A DNA stretch of 29,123 nucleotides from positions 1-29,123 of the forward strand of contig PUDQ02000097.1 in NCBI GenBank assembly GCA_002964805.2, read 5' to 3'. Below the pieces are notes generated by a model. That model worked only from the letters and a program-made list of their open reading frames with translations. It did not search any database and was not told where the DNA came from. The stretch comes from Trametes villosa (lineage: Eukaryota > Basidiomycota > Agaricomycetes > Polyporales > Polyporaceae). Shown here in pieces: positions 7,825 through 17,876 of this stretch; positions within the stretch are counted from its first letter, which is position 1, and each line of letters starts with the position of its first letter. Both the position numbers and the translations under genes were made by a program.

Positions 7825-8573
7825 GTGCGATACAACAGAGAACAGCCTGAGAGACTCTATGGGTAGTGGGATACAACAGCAGCAGAGCAGAGTCCGGTCC
7901 GAGTCGTTTGTGTTAGGCGTCGTCGACGTTTCGTTAGGAGGGTCGGGGTCGGGAAGGTGATCAAACCTGAAGCCGCGGTAGGTGAGGGTAGGTGGTGCTC
8001 GCGATTTTTCTGATTTTTGTGTTTTTTTTTTTTTTTTTGAATTGTTTGCATTAAGTTTGCGCCTCGAGAGGCGCCCGTGGAATGACTCCGGCAACAGCTG
8101 TAAGACTAGTGAGAGGGTGAAAAGTATCATAACCTAGATGAAAATGCCGAAGAAAAGAAGAGCAGGTGTGCCCCGAAGGCGAGCTCGCCTAGGCTCGTGA
8201 ACCAGCCTCACGTTCGGGGGCGGAAGACAATCGTTCCTCCGCTTTTCGCAGTGCTGCCGCCGCCTATGTCGTCCACAGGACGAGCCGCCACCCGCCTGAC
8301 GCACCGACAGAGCAGCAGCCAACATACAGTATACGGCTCTCCCACCGCCACTTGCTGAGCTTGCGTCCGCCAGAGGCCTGCGCCCTGGCACCCTCTCGCT
8401 CACGCGCCAGCTCCGCCTCCTTCACCTGGTCGCGCCCGAACAGCCCGCCGAGCCCGCTCGAAGGCTGCTGCTGCTGTTGTTGCTGGGGACGCGCCTTCCC
8501 CATCTTCTCGCACTCCTCGCGGCGCGCTTCTCCCGCCGCTTCCGCTGAGTCCTCCTTCGTCTCCTCCTTCGTT
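7825..8573 (-). pseudogene. Decayed duplicate of the 3' end of the Pro/Gln-rich gene at 18608-21175
   Basis: The segment aligns by eye, in the same orientation, to about 18265-18851. Shared landmarks are the GATACAACAGAGAACAG block, the ACAACAGCAGCAGAGCAGAG block, AACCTAGATGAAAA, and the coding end with a poly-Gln run followed by SSGLGGLFGRDQVKEAELARE and GGRKLSK. In this copy the coding frame runs past the expected stop (KLSKWRWES instead of KLSKRR), shifts frame upstream of the Gln run, and lacks the remaining roughly 700 codons. There are also insertions, including one of about 50 bp near 8190-8240 and a stretch containing T17 at 8022-8038. It is a truncated, non-functional paralogue and clearly older than the transposon insertions. 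Confidence 0.82.
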
Positions 8574-8712
8574 CCGCCCCCAGTACTGATTGTATGTCGC
8601 TATATCGCTATGCTTGTAATATTCCATAACGCTCAACGCCCTGCATGATGGATATATTGACCGATTGCTCCAGTGTTACAACATATTGGTATGTGCTCCC
8701 CCAAATCCCCTC

Positions 8713-9307
8713 TCAGAAGGCACACTTCACAAAGCCGTTTCTGCTCGGAGCTCCAGTGTGGGTCAGGCAACCTACCAATGTGCATACAGGTGAGGTGTAT
8801 TCTCGCGCGAAGAGCTAAGGACGTACCGCAGAAATTCCCACTCGGCTCGTAAATGACGCGGTCGGTCCCCGGGTCGCCACCGTTGTACACGCTGTTGTGC
8901 TCCAGCGGATACTCATTGAACGGCCCCTTAGGGCAAGAGGGGAACGAGAAGCCCTGACATTTCTGTTCAGTTACCGCTTCGCGGGTCGTTGCAGAGCAAG
9001 CACACCTCGCGATTATTGTATCGGTGGGGATAACTTCTGCAGTTACCCTCTGAGCCACACGAGACATACATGTCCTATGCAGTCATCGCTCACCTGGCCC
9101 CGCCGCTCCGTGCCTTGCTGATGCCTTTAGTGATATCACTGCTGGTGTACGAGTTGCCTAGAGAATGGTGAGCACATCTTCCGGCTTATGCATGTACATG
9201 TGCCACTCACCTCCACAGACACAGCCAGACTGCTTCGTCACGACGCCAGCCGTGGCAGACGCAGTGAACAGCGCAGATACTACAACGAAGACGGCGAAGA
9301 ACTTCAT
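8713..9307 (-). CDS. Secreted guanyl-specific ribonuclease, T1/F1 (N1) family
   Basis: A complete five-exon gene: 9307-9211, 9157-9094, 9036-9006, 8962-8827 and 8771-8713 (387 nt, 128 aa), all junctions GT...AG and in phase. It begins with a signal peptide (MKFFAVFVVVSALFTASATA). The family's active-site set is present: Tyr and His in SYPHRYNN (T1 Tyr38, His40), the guanine-binding Glu after YNNR (Glu46), Glu in NEYPL (Glu58), Arg in GTDRVIY (Arg77), His in LTHTG (His92) and Phe in NGFVKC (Phe100). Six Cys in the mature part could form three disulphides. These enzymes cut single-stranded RNA 3' of guanine and are secreted. The precursor length matches the usual 125-135 aa. Introns are 43-57 nt. 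A TATA-like ATAAAAG lies about 90 bp upstream. The gene lies between two oppositely oriented transposon copies but looks intact. It lacks the long loops of ribotoxins. Confidence 0.93.
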
Positions 9308-9393
9308 GGAGAGAATCTGGTGGAGCGCGAAGAGGACAGGCTGAGGCGTTCGCAGAGGGCCGACTCGCTGCCGACTCCTCCAATCCTGGTGGG

Positions 9394-9400
9394 CTTTTAT
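9394..9400 (-). promoter_or_regulatory. TATA-like box upstream of the ribonuclease gene
   Basis: ATAAAAG on the minus strand, about 90 bp before the ATG at 9307. The spacing suits a fungal TATA element with a short 5' leader. This is weak evidence by itself. Confidence 0.4.
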
Positions 9401-10308
9401 GCGTTTCCTGACGTCCTTGAGGTCACGAAACTACGGCGAACCGCGCACTTCCATATCGGACGGACGCATGTGGAATTCGCCTACGCGCATGTGTAGACAT
9501 GCGACCACCAACGTCCATCATCCCGCTGGCAGCAGCCACTGTTCGCTTCCTCACAGGACGTTCAATGGTGGCAACGCCGGATACCTTGAAGGCCAGCGTT
9601 TGCCCTGCCAAACCATCTCCCACCTTCCAGCCTAGGTCCATCTGCACAACAGTCATGGGGTCTCTCTTTGCCCAAGAGCAAAAGGGAAGCGGTATCGCCG
9701 TACACCTTGAGCGGGTGAACGTGCGTTCTCGCTTTGGGATTGCGCAACGCCGACACCGGGATGGCAATGGCCACCGTAGCGCTGCATATGGAGGCTCGCC
9801 TTCGTGGCGCGTCTACCAGTGGCCCCGTGTCTCCGACCACCGGACAGGTAAACAGCGTTTCTGTTGTCTAAAACGAATCAGCATGTGGTGCACGGACTAA
9901 AACACCTTCTCAGGTTGGCATCGGCGTTCCGCCTGGCATACATGGCACTTGTCAAGCACGCACGCTTCCAGCTTGAGTACTCGAGTAACTGGACATATGT
10001 CTGCTATCACCAGCAGGGAGGTCACATACACTGATACAGCGCTTTATACGTCCGAATGGCAGATTGTACCCCAGCGGCTGCCCCCGTAGTCGCAGTTCTT
10101 GTTCCACTCTCGTGAACGGGCTCGTATTTGAGCGTTAGGGGCAGCTTTCCGCCAGGTCGTCTAAGTAATCGACGTGGCTACTTCCACTTACGCAACTACA
10201 GCCGGCGAGAATACTCTTTGGGGGCAGCTCAGCTGTGCATTCCAGGGTACATCCAGCCAATTGCCATATTTACGTTCGCATGCGTTAGGGGCTAAGCGCT
10301 AACTACGT
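9401..10308. other. About 0.9 kb with no recognised gene
   Basis: Overlapping ORFs of 80-130 aa occur on both strands around 9423-9900, but none has a recognisable domain or coherent splice structure. It may be the upstream region of the ribonuclease gene or a decayed gene. It ends in ...ACGT at 10308, directly before the transposon terminus; the final GT is a candidate target-site duplication. Confidence 0.4.
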
Positions 10309-10320
10309 CATCAGCAAAAG
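10309..10320 (+). repeat. Left terminal inverted repeat
   Basis: CATCAGCAAAAG, exact reverse complement of 17877-17888 and of the terminus at 6674-6685. Similarity to the other copy stops exactly at its outer base. Confidence 0.85.
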
Positions 10321-10332
10321 AGCAAAAGGCTC

Positions 10333-10364
10333 GCAAGCCCTTGCGAGCGCTCGCAAGGGCTTGC
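10333..10364. repeat. Subterminal 32-bp perfect palindrome
   Basis: Every base pairs with its partner (position p with 20697-p). It contains CTTGCGAGCG and its complement and lies 24 bp inside the TIR. Just inward, CGCTTACAAT occurs twice (near 10377 and 10439). A transposase-binding role is inferred from position. Confidence 0.7.
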
Positions 10365-11016
10365 AACGGCCGAAATCGCTTACAATGTCCCGGCCTATAG
10401 GGACGGGGCTTATATAGCGTTCCCCCCTCTCTCGGCTACGCTTACAATCCCCTCGGTCACTCGGGATCGTCTCGCGCAGACCAGGTCCTTACATGCGATT
10501 GAGGACATCCTATAAAGTCATAAGTGTATGCACGAAAATTTATAAAATATAATTTGGGCTGCCGGTTCCATAGCATGGATTCCCGGCAGCCCCGGTGCTC
10601 GTTCTGGCACAGCCCGAAAAGAATGCGAAAAATCATTATATCATACACACTAACATACAGCAGGGGAGCACTACGGGCACGGGCGCCGAGGCGCGAGAGC
10701 ACGAGAACGGGAGGACGGGCGTGAGCGAGAGCGCACGGAGCCCGGAGAATGCGCGCGCGGGGACGCGGAGCCTGGAAGGCGCGCGCGAGGGACAGAGGGC
10801 GCGGAGGACGCGTGCGCGAGGGAGCAAGCCTTGACGATGCGCGCGCGGGCAGTGCGAGACCGTAGGGGAGCGAGAGCGCGTGGGCACGAGCACGGAAGCC
10901 AGTATCAGAGAACCGGGACGGGACGGGCACGAGAGCGAGAGCGAGAGCGGCGGGGACAAGAAGCGCGAGGACGCGCGATGCGAGGCCAGAGACTAGTTCG
11001 AGGAGCCGGATCCAGC
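10365..11016. other. 3' flank of the DUF6698-like gene, purine-rich on the plus strand; no gene
   Basis: About 650 bp of low-complexity GC-rich sequence with GAGCGAGAGC-like runs (about 10680-11000), a TATATA sequence near 10410, and an AT-rich block near 10535-10560. The 157-aa and 107-aa ORFs found here are Arg/Pro/Ser-rich products of base composition and show no domain. The same content is mirrored at 5978-6629. Confidence 0.5.
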
Positions 11017-12883
11017 CTACGCGCTGCTGCTGCTAGCACCGCCTGAGAGTTCCCGCGCGAGGGCTGCGAAGTTGTCCTCCTCATCATCGGAGACGTTCGC
11101 GTCGGGGAAGCCGCCGTATACCTCGCTATAAATAACAATTAGTTGTGTCCTGTACAACGTTTCGAGACATACTACTGGTAGAACTCGAGCACCGGCTTGC
11201 GGAGAGCCTCCTGCTCGAAGGCGCGTACAATCTTGTCGTAGAACAGGGCACCGTTGAAGGCTTTCTTGTCTTGAATGCTCCACGACGCCTCCGATGACAG
11301 GATGTGTCGCATCTGTGTACACGCTTAGCAACAGTGCACAGCGCGAGTGTATAGGCTTACCAAGCACGCGATGTACGCGATGTTGCCCGGCCGGACGGTG
11401 TCGATTCCATTCGCACGCGAGATCGATGGCCGCCCCGATCCCTCAACTCCCGGCTCGTTGGTGGACGACTCCGGGCTTGTCCAAACACAGCGATAGCCCT
11501 GTGCAGCCCGGAAGTCCATCAGTATTTGACATGATCGCGGGGCAAAGGCGACCGTACCTGCTTCAGCAGGTCTCCCATAAAGAGGCCCGTGGCGAGCTCA
11601 TTAGCACGAGAGGTTTCGTTATACGTGAAGGACGGGAACCCTGAGTGGTTCATCTTGAGCTCGCCGTTGCGAATACGTTCGAGGAGCCTGCAGAGGGTCA
11701 GGATCAGTAGATAGACGAGGGCTAGAACGGCTTACGCATCGGGATCCTCGTCGAAGTCGTCCCGGTGTTTGCGCCAGACAAGCAGCCGCGCGGTCCACAT
11801 GCTGTTCCAGCCCCATTCGGAGCGCTTGTTCGCGAATATCCCCTTGATGCGTGGGCTGATCACGAGAGGGGCACCGCCGCCCGGTCTCCGGAGTTCCACC
11901 TCGGGAATCCACTTGAGGAGGTGCTGCTTGAGGCTCGAGATGTCGGCTGTGCGTGCTTGGCGTCCGTGGTAGTCAACCTAGTCAATCAGTGAGTTACCAA
12001 GCCGTATACAGAAGAGCTTAGGTCCTACGAAAGTCCCCAGCAGCGTCAAATCGAGTGGCCGCTCTTCGAACAAGGGGAGCATAGGCTCGAGGAACGGAGC
12101 ACGTTCCAGGAGCCACTCCCCCACCTTCATGAAGCGCTCCCGTTCGGGCTGGAGGCTGCAATGCCGTGTGAGACCTGCTGACTGATGGTCAGGAGACTAC
12201 GCACCATTCGCGCAGCGAAGCGCTACGCTTGGCGGCCTCTTCGATGGTCGGGGCAGCGCATATAGTCAGCCCCATGACTATATGTTGCCCGATCGCTAAG
12301 TACGGGCCATTGTCCCGCATCGCAAAGCGCGCCACTTTGCCAAGATGGCAAAGTGGCGAGTTCAATGGGAGCCTGACAATGTTAGTAGGCAAACACGCGA
12401 GTGATGTAAGTGCGATCACTCACTGGTCGATCTTCCACCCTGCATCTTGAGATTCTGCCAGGTGCGCGAGGAGTTCTTCAAACTGCTCGCGCACCGCCGC
12501 GCTCACCGGCGCGGGGTCATCTTCGTCGGCAAACGGATCCAGGTCCTCTTCATCTTGTTCTTCTGGACCAAGGCTGGGTACGCGCGGGGGCGGCTCAAAC
12601 CGGTCGCGAGAGGCTGCGCGGCGCCCTTCGGGTTGCTGGGAAGGCGCGTGGCCGTGATCCCGGTGCGAGCTTGACGTTGGTTCCCGTCGGCGAGGACTTC
12701 GCGAGCGTCGGTCCGCCGTCGGTTGCGTCTGGGCATGTGCCGGGGTGTTGGCGTGTGGCTGCGTCTGTGTGCGCGGCTGCGTCTGAGCGCGCCCTCGTAC
12801 GGCGGCCGTGCGTCTGGATAAATACACATATAGTCAATAATAAATGGAATATTCGAGCATTCTTACCGTCCTCGGTGGGCCAT
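11017..12883 (-). CDS. DUF6698-like protein carried by the transposon, 485 aa
   Basis: Nine exons: 12883-12867, 12813-12424, 12372-12205, 12155-12029, 11977-11736, 11687-11558, 11498-11361, 11312-11176 and 11125-11017 (1,458 nt, all junctions in phase). The first exon is only 17 nt. The N-terminus (about 135 aa) is disordered and rich in Gln, Arg and Thr. The middle has a helical stretch (LQPERERFMKVGEWLLERAP), then ISSLKQHLLKW. The C-terminal half resembles the Agaricomycete DUF6698 family as I remember it: FTYNETSRANELATGL, a YRCVWTSPESS stretch, and IDTVRPGNIAYIACL followed by RHILSS. It ends in an acidic tail plus a Ser run. Function is unknown; no catalytic motif or membrane segment is seen. 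It is transcribed away from the transposase, and both genes lie within the same TIRs. Exon 3 contains two strong DNA hairpins (see findings). Confidence 0.8.
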
Positions 12884-13189
12884 GGTGCAGAGGTGGGAGG
12901 TGGGAGGAGGCAGGAGGCAGGAGCAAGAGTTTTTGAGAGCCGGCAGCGTGGAGTGTATTCGAAGACGGTGCGGGCTTTGAATCCGGAGGTGATCAACGCC
13001 TTATATGGAGCGATACCTGCCAAATCCGGTTGACGCGACGCGTTCGCGTCGAGAAGCTGAAGTCACGTGTGCGCGCAAATCCAGGCGCTCCGCACTTTGC
13101 GATCTTTTCTTTGCGCTCTGTCCACCACCTCTGCTATGAGGGTACACCCGGTCCTCAGCTTCCTTATATTCTTGGCAACGATCTACCTT
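12884..13189. promoter_or_regulatory. Shared divergent promoter region of the two transposon genes
   Basis: 306 bp separate the two start codons, so both genes are probably driven from here. It is CT/AG-rich close to the minus-strand gene (GGAGG repeats, 12893-12925). No clear TATA box stands out. The 10-mer CATATAGTCA lies in the first intron of each flanking gene (12827-12836 and 13445-13454), a candidate shared regulatory site. Confidence 0.55.
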
Positions 13190-16100
13190 ATGAGTACTCT
13201 GTGCTTAGGCTGCAAGAAATCATTCGACCGGATCAACCAGCACCAGCTTCGCTGCACACGCTACCACAATCTCGCCGGCGGTGGCCTCAAGCGGCGCGTT
13301 CAAGAAGATGAAACCGAGCGTCGGGTCAAGGCCCGGAAACTGAGAGAGGATAGGAATGCTGCTGCTGCGGCGAAGGCTGCTGCAGATGCGGAGCGAGCTC
13401 GGCTTGCCGAAGAGGATCGCGCGCGCGAGGAGGTCAGCGGACCGCATATAGTCACTTCGATCCACGCACTGACATAGCAAACTTAGGCGGTGCGTCCCAT
13501 CGAGATCCCGACTTTCAGTCGCGCCGGACGGGCGCGACGCGCGCCCGTCTGGCTTCGTCAGGGCGACATGGTCCCGACGTCGCTGGCCGGACTGCCCGAG
13601 CATATCCCTCGGCCACCGCCGCCACCGCCTCCCCGTCCTCCTGCGCCCACGGTTGAGGAGGTCCCCGATGAGGAGCCGGCTAACCCTCAGCCTCCTCAGC
13701 ACATGGAGCCACCTCCCGTCGAGACTGCCGACAACTCGTTTGGTGTGTTCCGCCGCTATACGGAGGTACCCCCACACGACCCGGAAGAGGGGCTCACAGT
13801 CGACGCCTTTACGGACATCCCCTCCCACACCGAGGCTCTGCGACCGCAGCAAGACCTTGCAGATCCAACCCGCCCGTTCGGTAGCGTGCGCGCCATTGCC
13901 GCCGCAACCGCCGAGTATTTCGCGCCGTTCCTGAACGCCACGGTCTTCCGACTGATGGCGTGGTTCTACTCGGGCTCGGCGGTCAAATCCGCCGCGGAGC
14001 TGGACCGCCTCGTCCACGACGTCCTCCTCGCACCTGACTTCAATGTCGAAGATCTAGACGGTTTCAGCGCGAAGACGGAACTCACGCGCATGGACAAGCA
14101 CACTCAGGGCACGGAGGACTTCCCAGCTGCGGACGGTTGGCGGTCGGGCACGGTCAAGATTGCCCTCCCCAAGGTGAGGGCAAAGCATCAAAGCGAAGCC
14201 GACGCGCCGTCGCTAGAGGTCAAGAATATCTTCTATCGCCCGTTCCTTGCGGCGATCAAGGCCGCCTGTGAGGACGTGACCGCTGCACGCTTACACTACA
14301 ACCCCTTCAAGCTCTTCTCACGGCAGCCGACGACAGCCACGTCTGCAGCCCCTCCTGCGTCCTCCCACGACGACTCTCCCTCTCCGTCCACGTCCCCCGT
14401 CCATGACCATCCCCCGTCGCCGCCCACGGACGGCGATGCACAACCTCAGCCCACCCCCGAACGCCTATACTCCGAGGTTTACAACTCGGACACTCATATC
14501 GAGCTCGACCGGGTTGTTCAAGAGAAGGCCAAGCATGACCGCGAGCCAGGCGACGACCCCAAGACGCCATATGCGGCGGTCCCCATCATGGTATCATCCG
14601 ACTCGACCCACCTAACGAATTTCGGCACCGCGTCTCTCTGGCCGATATACTTCTACCTGCTTGGGCTCACGAAGTACATCCGCGGGATGCCGACGTCGTT
14701 CTCCGCTCATCACTTGGCGTACATCCCCTCGGTAAGCTGCATCCTCTCGTCTCATCTCTTATGCTGTTTACTGACTTGCCATTCTAGTTGCCCGACATCA
14801 TACAGCAAGTGTACGAGGACGCGTATGGCGCCGCCCCTACCGCCGCCGTCCTTCGCTACTGCAAGAAGGAGCTCATGCAGCAGATCTGGGAGCTTCTCCT
14901 GGACGACGATTTCGTCCACGCCTACGAGCACGGGTTCCTCGTCCAGTGTGGCGATGGCGTCCTCCGTCGACTGTTCCCTCGGATCCTGGTCTACTGTGCC
15001 GACTACCCGGAGAAGTAAGAGCCTCATCGTTGCCCTCTTCGCCTTCATTGTGCTAACAATGTGCTGTACAGATGTCTAATCGCCTGCATCAAGTTCTTGG
15101 GCAAATGCCCGTGTCCGGACTGTCTCGTGGAGAAGTCCCGTATACATCTTATGGGCACGAAGAACGACATGGCGACACGGGTCAAGAAGCCGCGAGAGGA
15201 CACTCCGTGGCTGCGCGCGACTCTCGCGCGCGTGCGCGGGTGGATCTTCGGGCGCGGTCTCGGTCCTGAGGGCAAGGCCGTCGAGGCCGTCCTTGGTAAG
15301 ACTTCGACATCGGCGAACCAGGTACGGCATGCGTCTCGATCCCCACGCCCACCAGCGCTAACAGTAATTTCTAGAGCGCGTTTTCTAGGCGCCTGGGAGC
15401 GTTCGGATTCGACATATATCGGGCACTCGTGCCCGATATCATGCACGAGTTTGAACTCGGCGTGTGGAAGTCGACCCTCACGCACCTTGTCCGCATTCTC
15501 ACGGCCATCGGGAACTCGGCAGTCATCGAGTTCAATGCACGGTGAGTTGTACATGTGCTTGTGAGATCTCTGCCTAATCTAATGTTGCGGTAGATTCGCA
15601 CAGGTGCCCACCTTCGGTCGTACAACCATCCGCAAGTTCGGCAACAATGTGGCCGGCCTCAAGAAGCTCGCGGCTCGTGACTTTGAAGATCTGATCCAGG
15701 TACGCCCGGTCAGGAGTTGGTTGACTTCGTGGGCCTATCAAGCTGACACAACGGCGCCTTCTAGTGCGCCATACCGGTATTTGAGGGTCTCCTGCCGGCA
15801 GTCCATGACCGCCTTGTCCGGCGGATGCTCTTCCACCTCGCGATGTGGCACGCCCTCGCAAAGCTCCGACTACACTCCGAGGCGACACTAGAAGTATTCG
15901 AGGGCGCCGTCAGGACGCTTGGCCAAGTCATGCGGGAGTTTGCGTCCCGAGTCTGCCCGGAGTATGACACGCGCGAGCTGGACAAGGAGGTGGAGGCACG
16001 ACAGCGCCGGAAGGCGAAGAAGGACACCAAGAGCAAGTCCGCAGCCACCGCAGCGCGCGCGCCAGGACCCGGCGACACCGATCGCGTGACGAAGGAGTTC

Positions 16101-17607
16101 AACCTGTCGACTTACAAGTTCCACCGTAGCGGCGATGGGCCGCGAACGGTCCGTCTGGTGGGTACTCTCGAAGGAGTATCGACTCAAACGGTACGCCTTC
16201 GCACAGACCGTGTCATGTAGTGACTAACCTTAAGTTTTATCAGAGCGAAACCGAGCATCGTCGCTGCAAGCGCTTTTACGCGCACACCAACAAGAATGCG
16301 ATGTTCGGTTTGCAGATCGCACACCACGAACGCCGCGAGCGTTTCGCCAACGCTGCGCAGAAGCGGGCGCCAACCGCGGCGAAGCGTGCAGACAAGCGGC
16401 GGCGGTTGCTCACACAGGAGTCTTCGGGACCGCTGCACAACAGTGCTCAAGACGGCGAATCCCTCGGGCTCATGTCGCCGGAGGAGCACACGAAGATCTC
16501 CCTCGAGCAGCGTAACCCGGTAGATATTCTAGGGTTTGTACACGAAAACGAAGGGGACCCTGCCGTAGCGGTAAGCTGAACGACTACCCGGTTGAGTTGC
16601 ATTACTAACAATCCCGCAGTCCTTCATTCCCGACCTCCGTCACCACGTCCATTCGCGCCTGCGAGCGGGCGACAACGAGCCTGAGGTCGACTACGAACCC
16701 ACGCGCGAAGAGCTCGCGGCGGTACGCCTTCGCCACGATCGCATGTACGTCCACAAGCGGATGCAGGTTAACTATACGACATATGATATGCGGCGCGAGC
16801 AAGACTCAATCAACCCGAGCTCACAAGCCGACATCATGGTGCTCGCCCCGCCCGGCTCGCCCCACCCCTACCTCTATGCTCGTGTTTTAGGGATCTTCCA
16901 CGTCAACGCTTACCTCGCCAACGATGCAGCCAGCAAACCGACCGCTGTCCCGGTTGTCTGGGTTCGTTGGTACCAGCTCGACAGCCCCGCCGACTGGGGG
17001 CTTCACTCGGCCACACTCCCTCGCGTCACCTTCGCGCGGCTCGATGACGAGCCCTTCGGGTTCCTCTCGCCGGATCAAGTCCTCCGCGCTTCGCACATCA
17101 TCCCGGCGTTCGCGCACGGTCGGTCCGACGTCGCGCTCCCAGGCAATAGCATCGCGCGCCACGACTCTGAAGACGACGAGGACTACAACCGCTATTATAT
17201 CGGAATGTACGTATGCACTATGCTATCATATCCTGGCTCCTACTAACCTGCTTAGATTCGTCGACCGGGACATGTTCATGCGGTACCTCGGCGGCGGAGT
17301 AGGACACCGTCAAACCGGCGGCATCGGCAGCACGATCCCCGACCTCGCCACACTCTGCAGCGCGGACGCGGACGGACCACCTCTAGACGAAGACGCCGAC
17401 ATGGACGACCCGGAGGCTCCCCCAGAGGAGCTCCCGGCTGCACCCCCGTCGGATGACGAGGATGAGGACGTGCCAGCCGGGCCCGGCGCGACAGACGACC
17501 CCGACGACGAGGAGTTAGACTACGGTTATGTGCGCTCGGACGACGAGGAGGACCCGCATGACCCCCAGGAGGATGGCGACGAATACCTAGGGTTCGCGCC
17601 GCCGTGA
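13190..17607 (+). CDS. Plavaka-family transposase, 1,309 aa
   Basis: Ten exons: 13190-13432, 13487-14731, 14788-15014, 15072-15321, 15375-15541, 15594-15699, 15765-16190, 16244-16570, 16620-17206 and 17256-17607 (3,930 nt, all junctions in phase, GT...AG). The start was chosen because it puts a zinc-finger-like motif (CLGCKKSF...LRC) at the N-terminus, usual for these proteins. A basic helix and a Pro-rich linker follow. The RNase H-fold core shows VPIMVSSDSTHLTNFG with the first Asp, then ASLWPIY and KYIRGMPTSFSAHHLAYIPS, CPCPDC, the second-Asp region VPDIMHEFELGVWK, and a late acidic helix LHSEATLEVFE. The C-terminus is a long acidic tail. These are Plavaka hallmarks (Plavaka was described with the KDZ transposons in fungi). 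No stop or frameshift is seen, so an active enzyme is plausible. Confidence 0.92.
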
Positions 17608-17876
17608 GCGCGCGTGTCTTCATGTCGTAGTGATAGTAGTAGCACTTGGCGGCCTCGGCGAGCGTGCGCGCGCCGCGGTCGGTCACTTTTTTTTGGCTCG
17701 CACAATGCATATATTATGATACTATACGAGTACATGCGATATCCCCCTGCGCGGCGCCGCCTTGCCATCGCTCGCGAGGGTCCACCCGCTCCTCGCAAGG
17801 CCTTCCGAGCGAGCACGAGCGCTCGCAGTTCCGCGGCGAGCTTGCAAGCCTTGGAATCCTTTGCCGGGCGCTTGCA
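17608..17876. other. Right subterminal region of the Plavaka element
   Basis: Non-coding. It contains CTCGCGAGGG, CCTCGCAAGG, GAGCGCTCGC and CTTGCAAGCC between 17765 and 17865, counterparts of the CTTGCGAG/CTCGCAAG motifs of the left end but not in one long palindrome. Repeated subterminal motifs on both ends suggest transposase binding sites. Confidence 0.6.

Noticed and set aside
8022..8038. T17 tract as evidence for a retrocopied (poly-A) pseudogene
   Set aside because: The homology continues on both sides of the tract and includes non-transcribed-looking flank, so a DNA-level duplication explains it better.
5219..11775. Treating the inverted repeat as an assembly artefact
   Set aside because: The arms end exactly at a terminal sequence that recurs at 17877-17888, their flanks differ, and the left arm is cut precisely at an LTR border. 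This fits two genuine transposon copies, although long reads would settle it.
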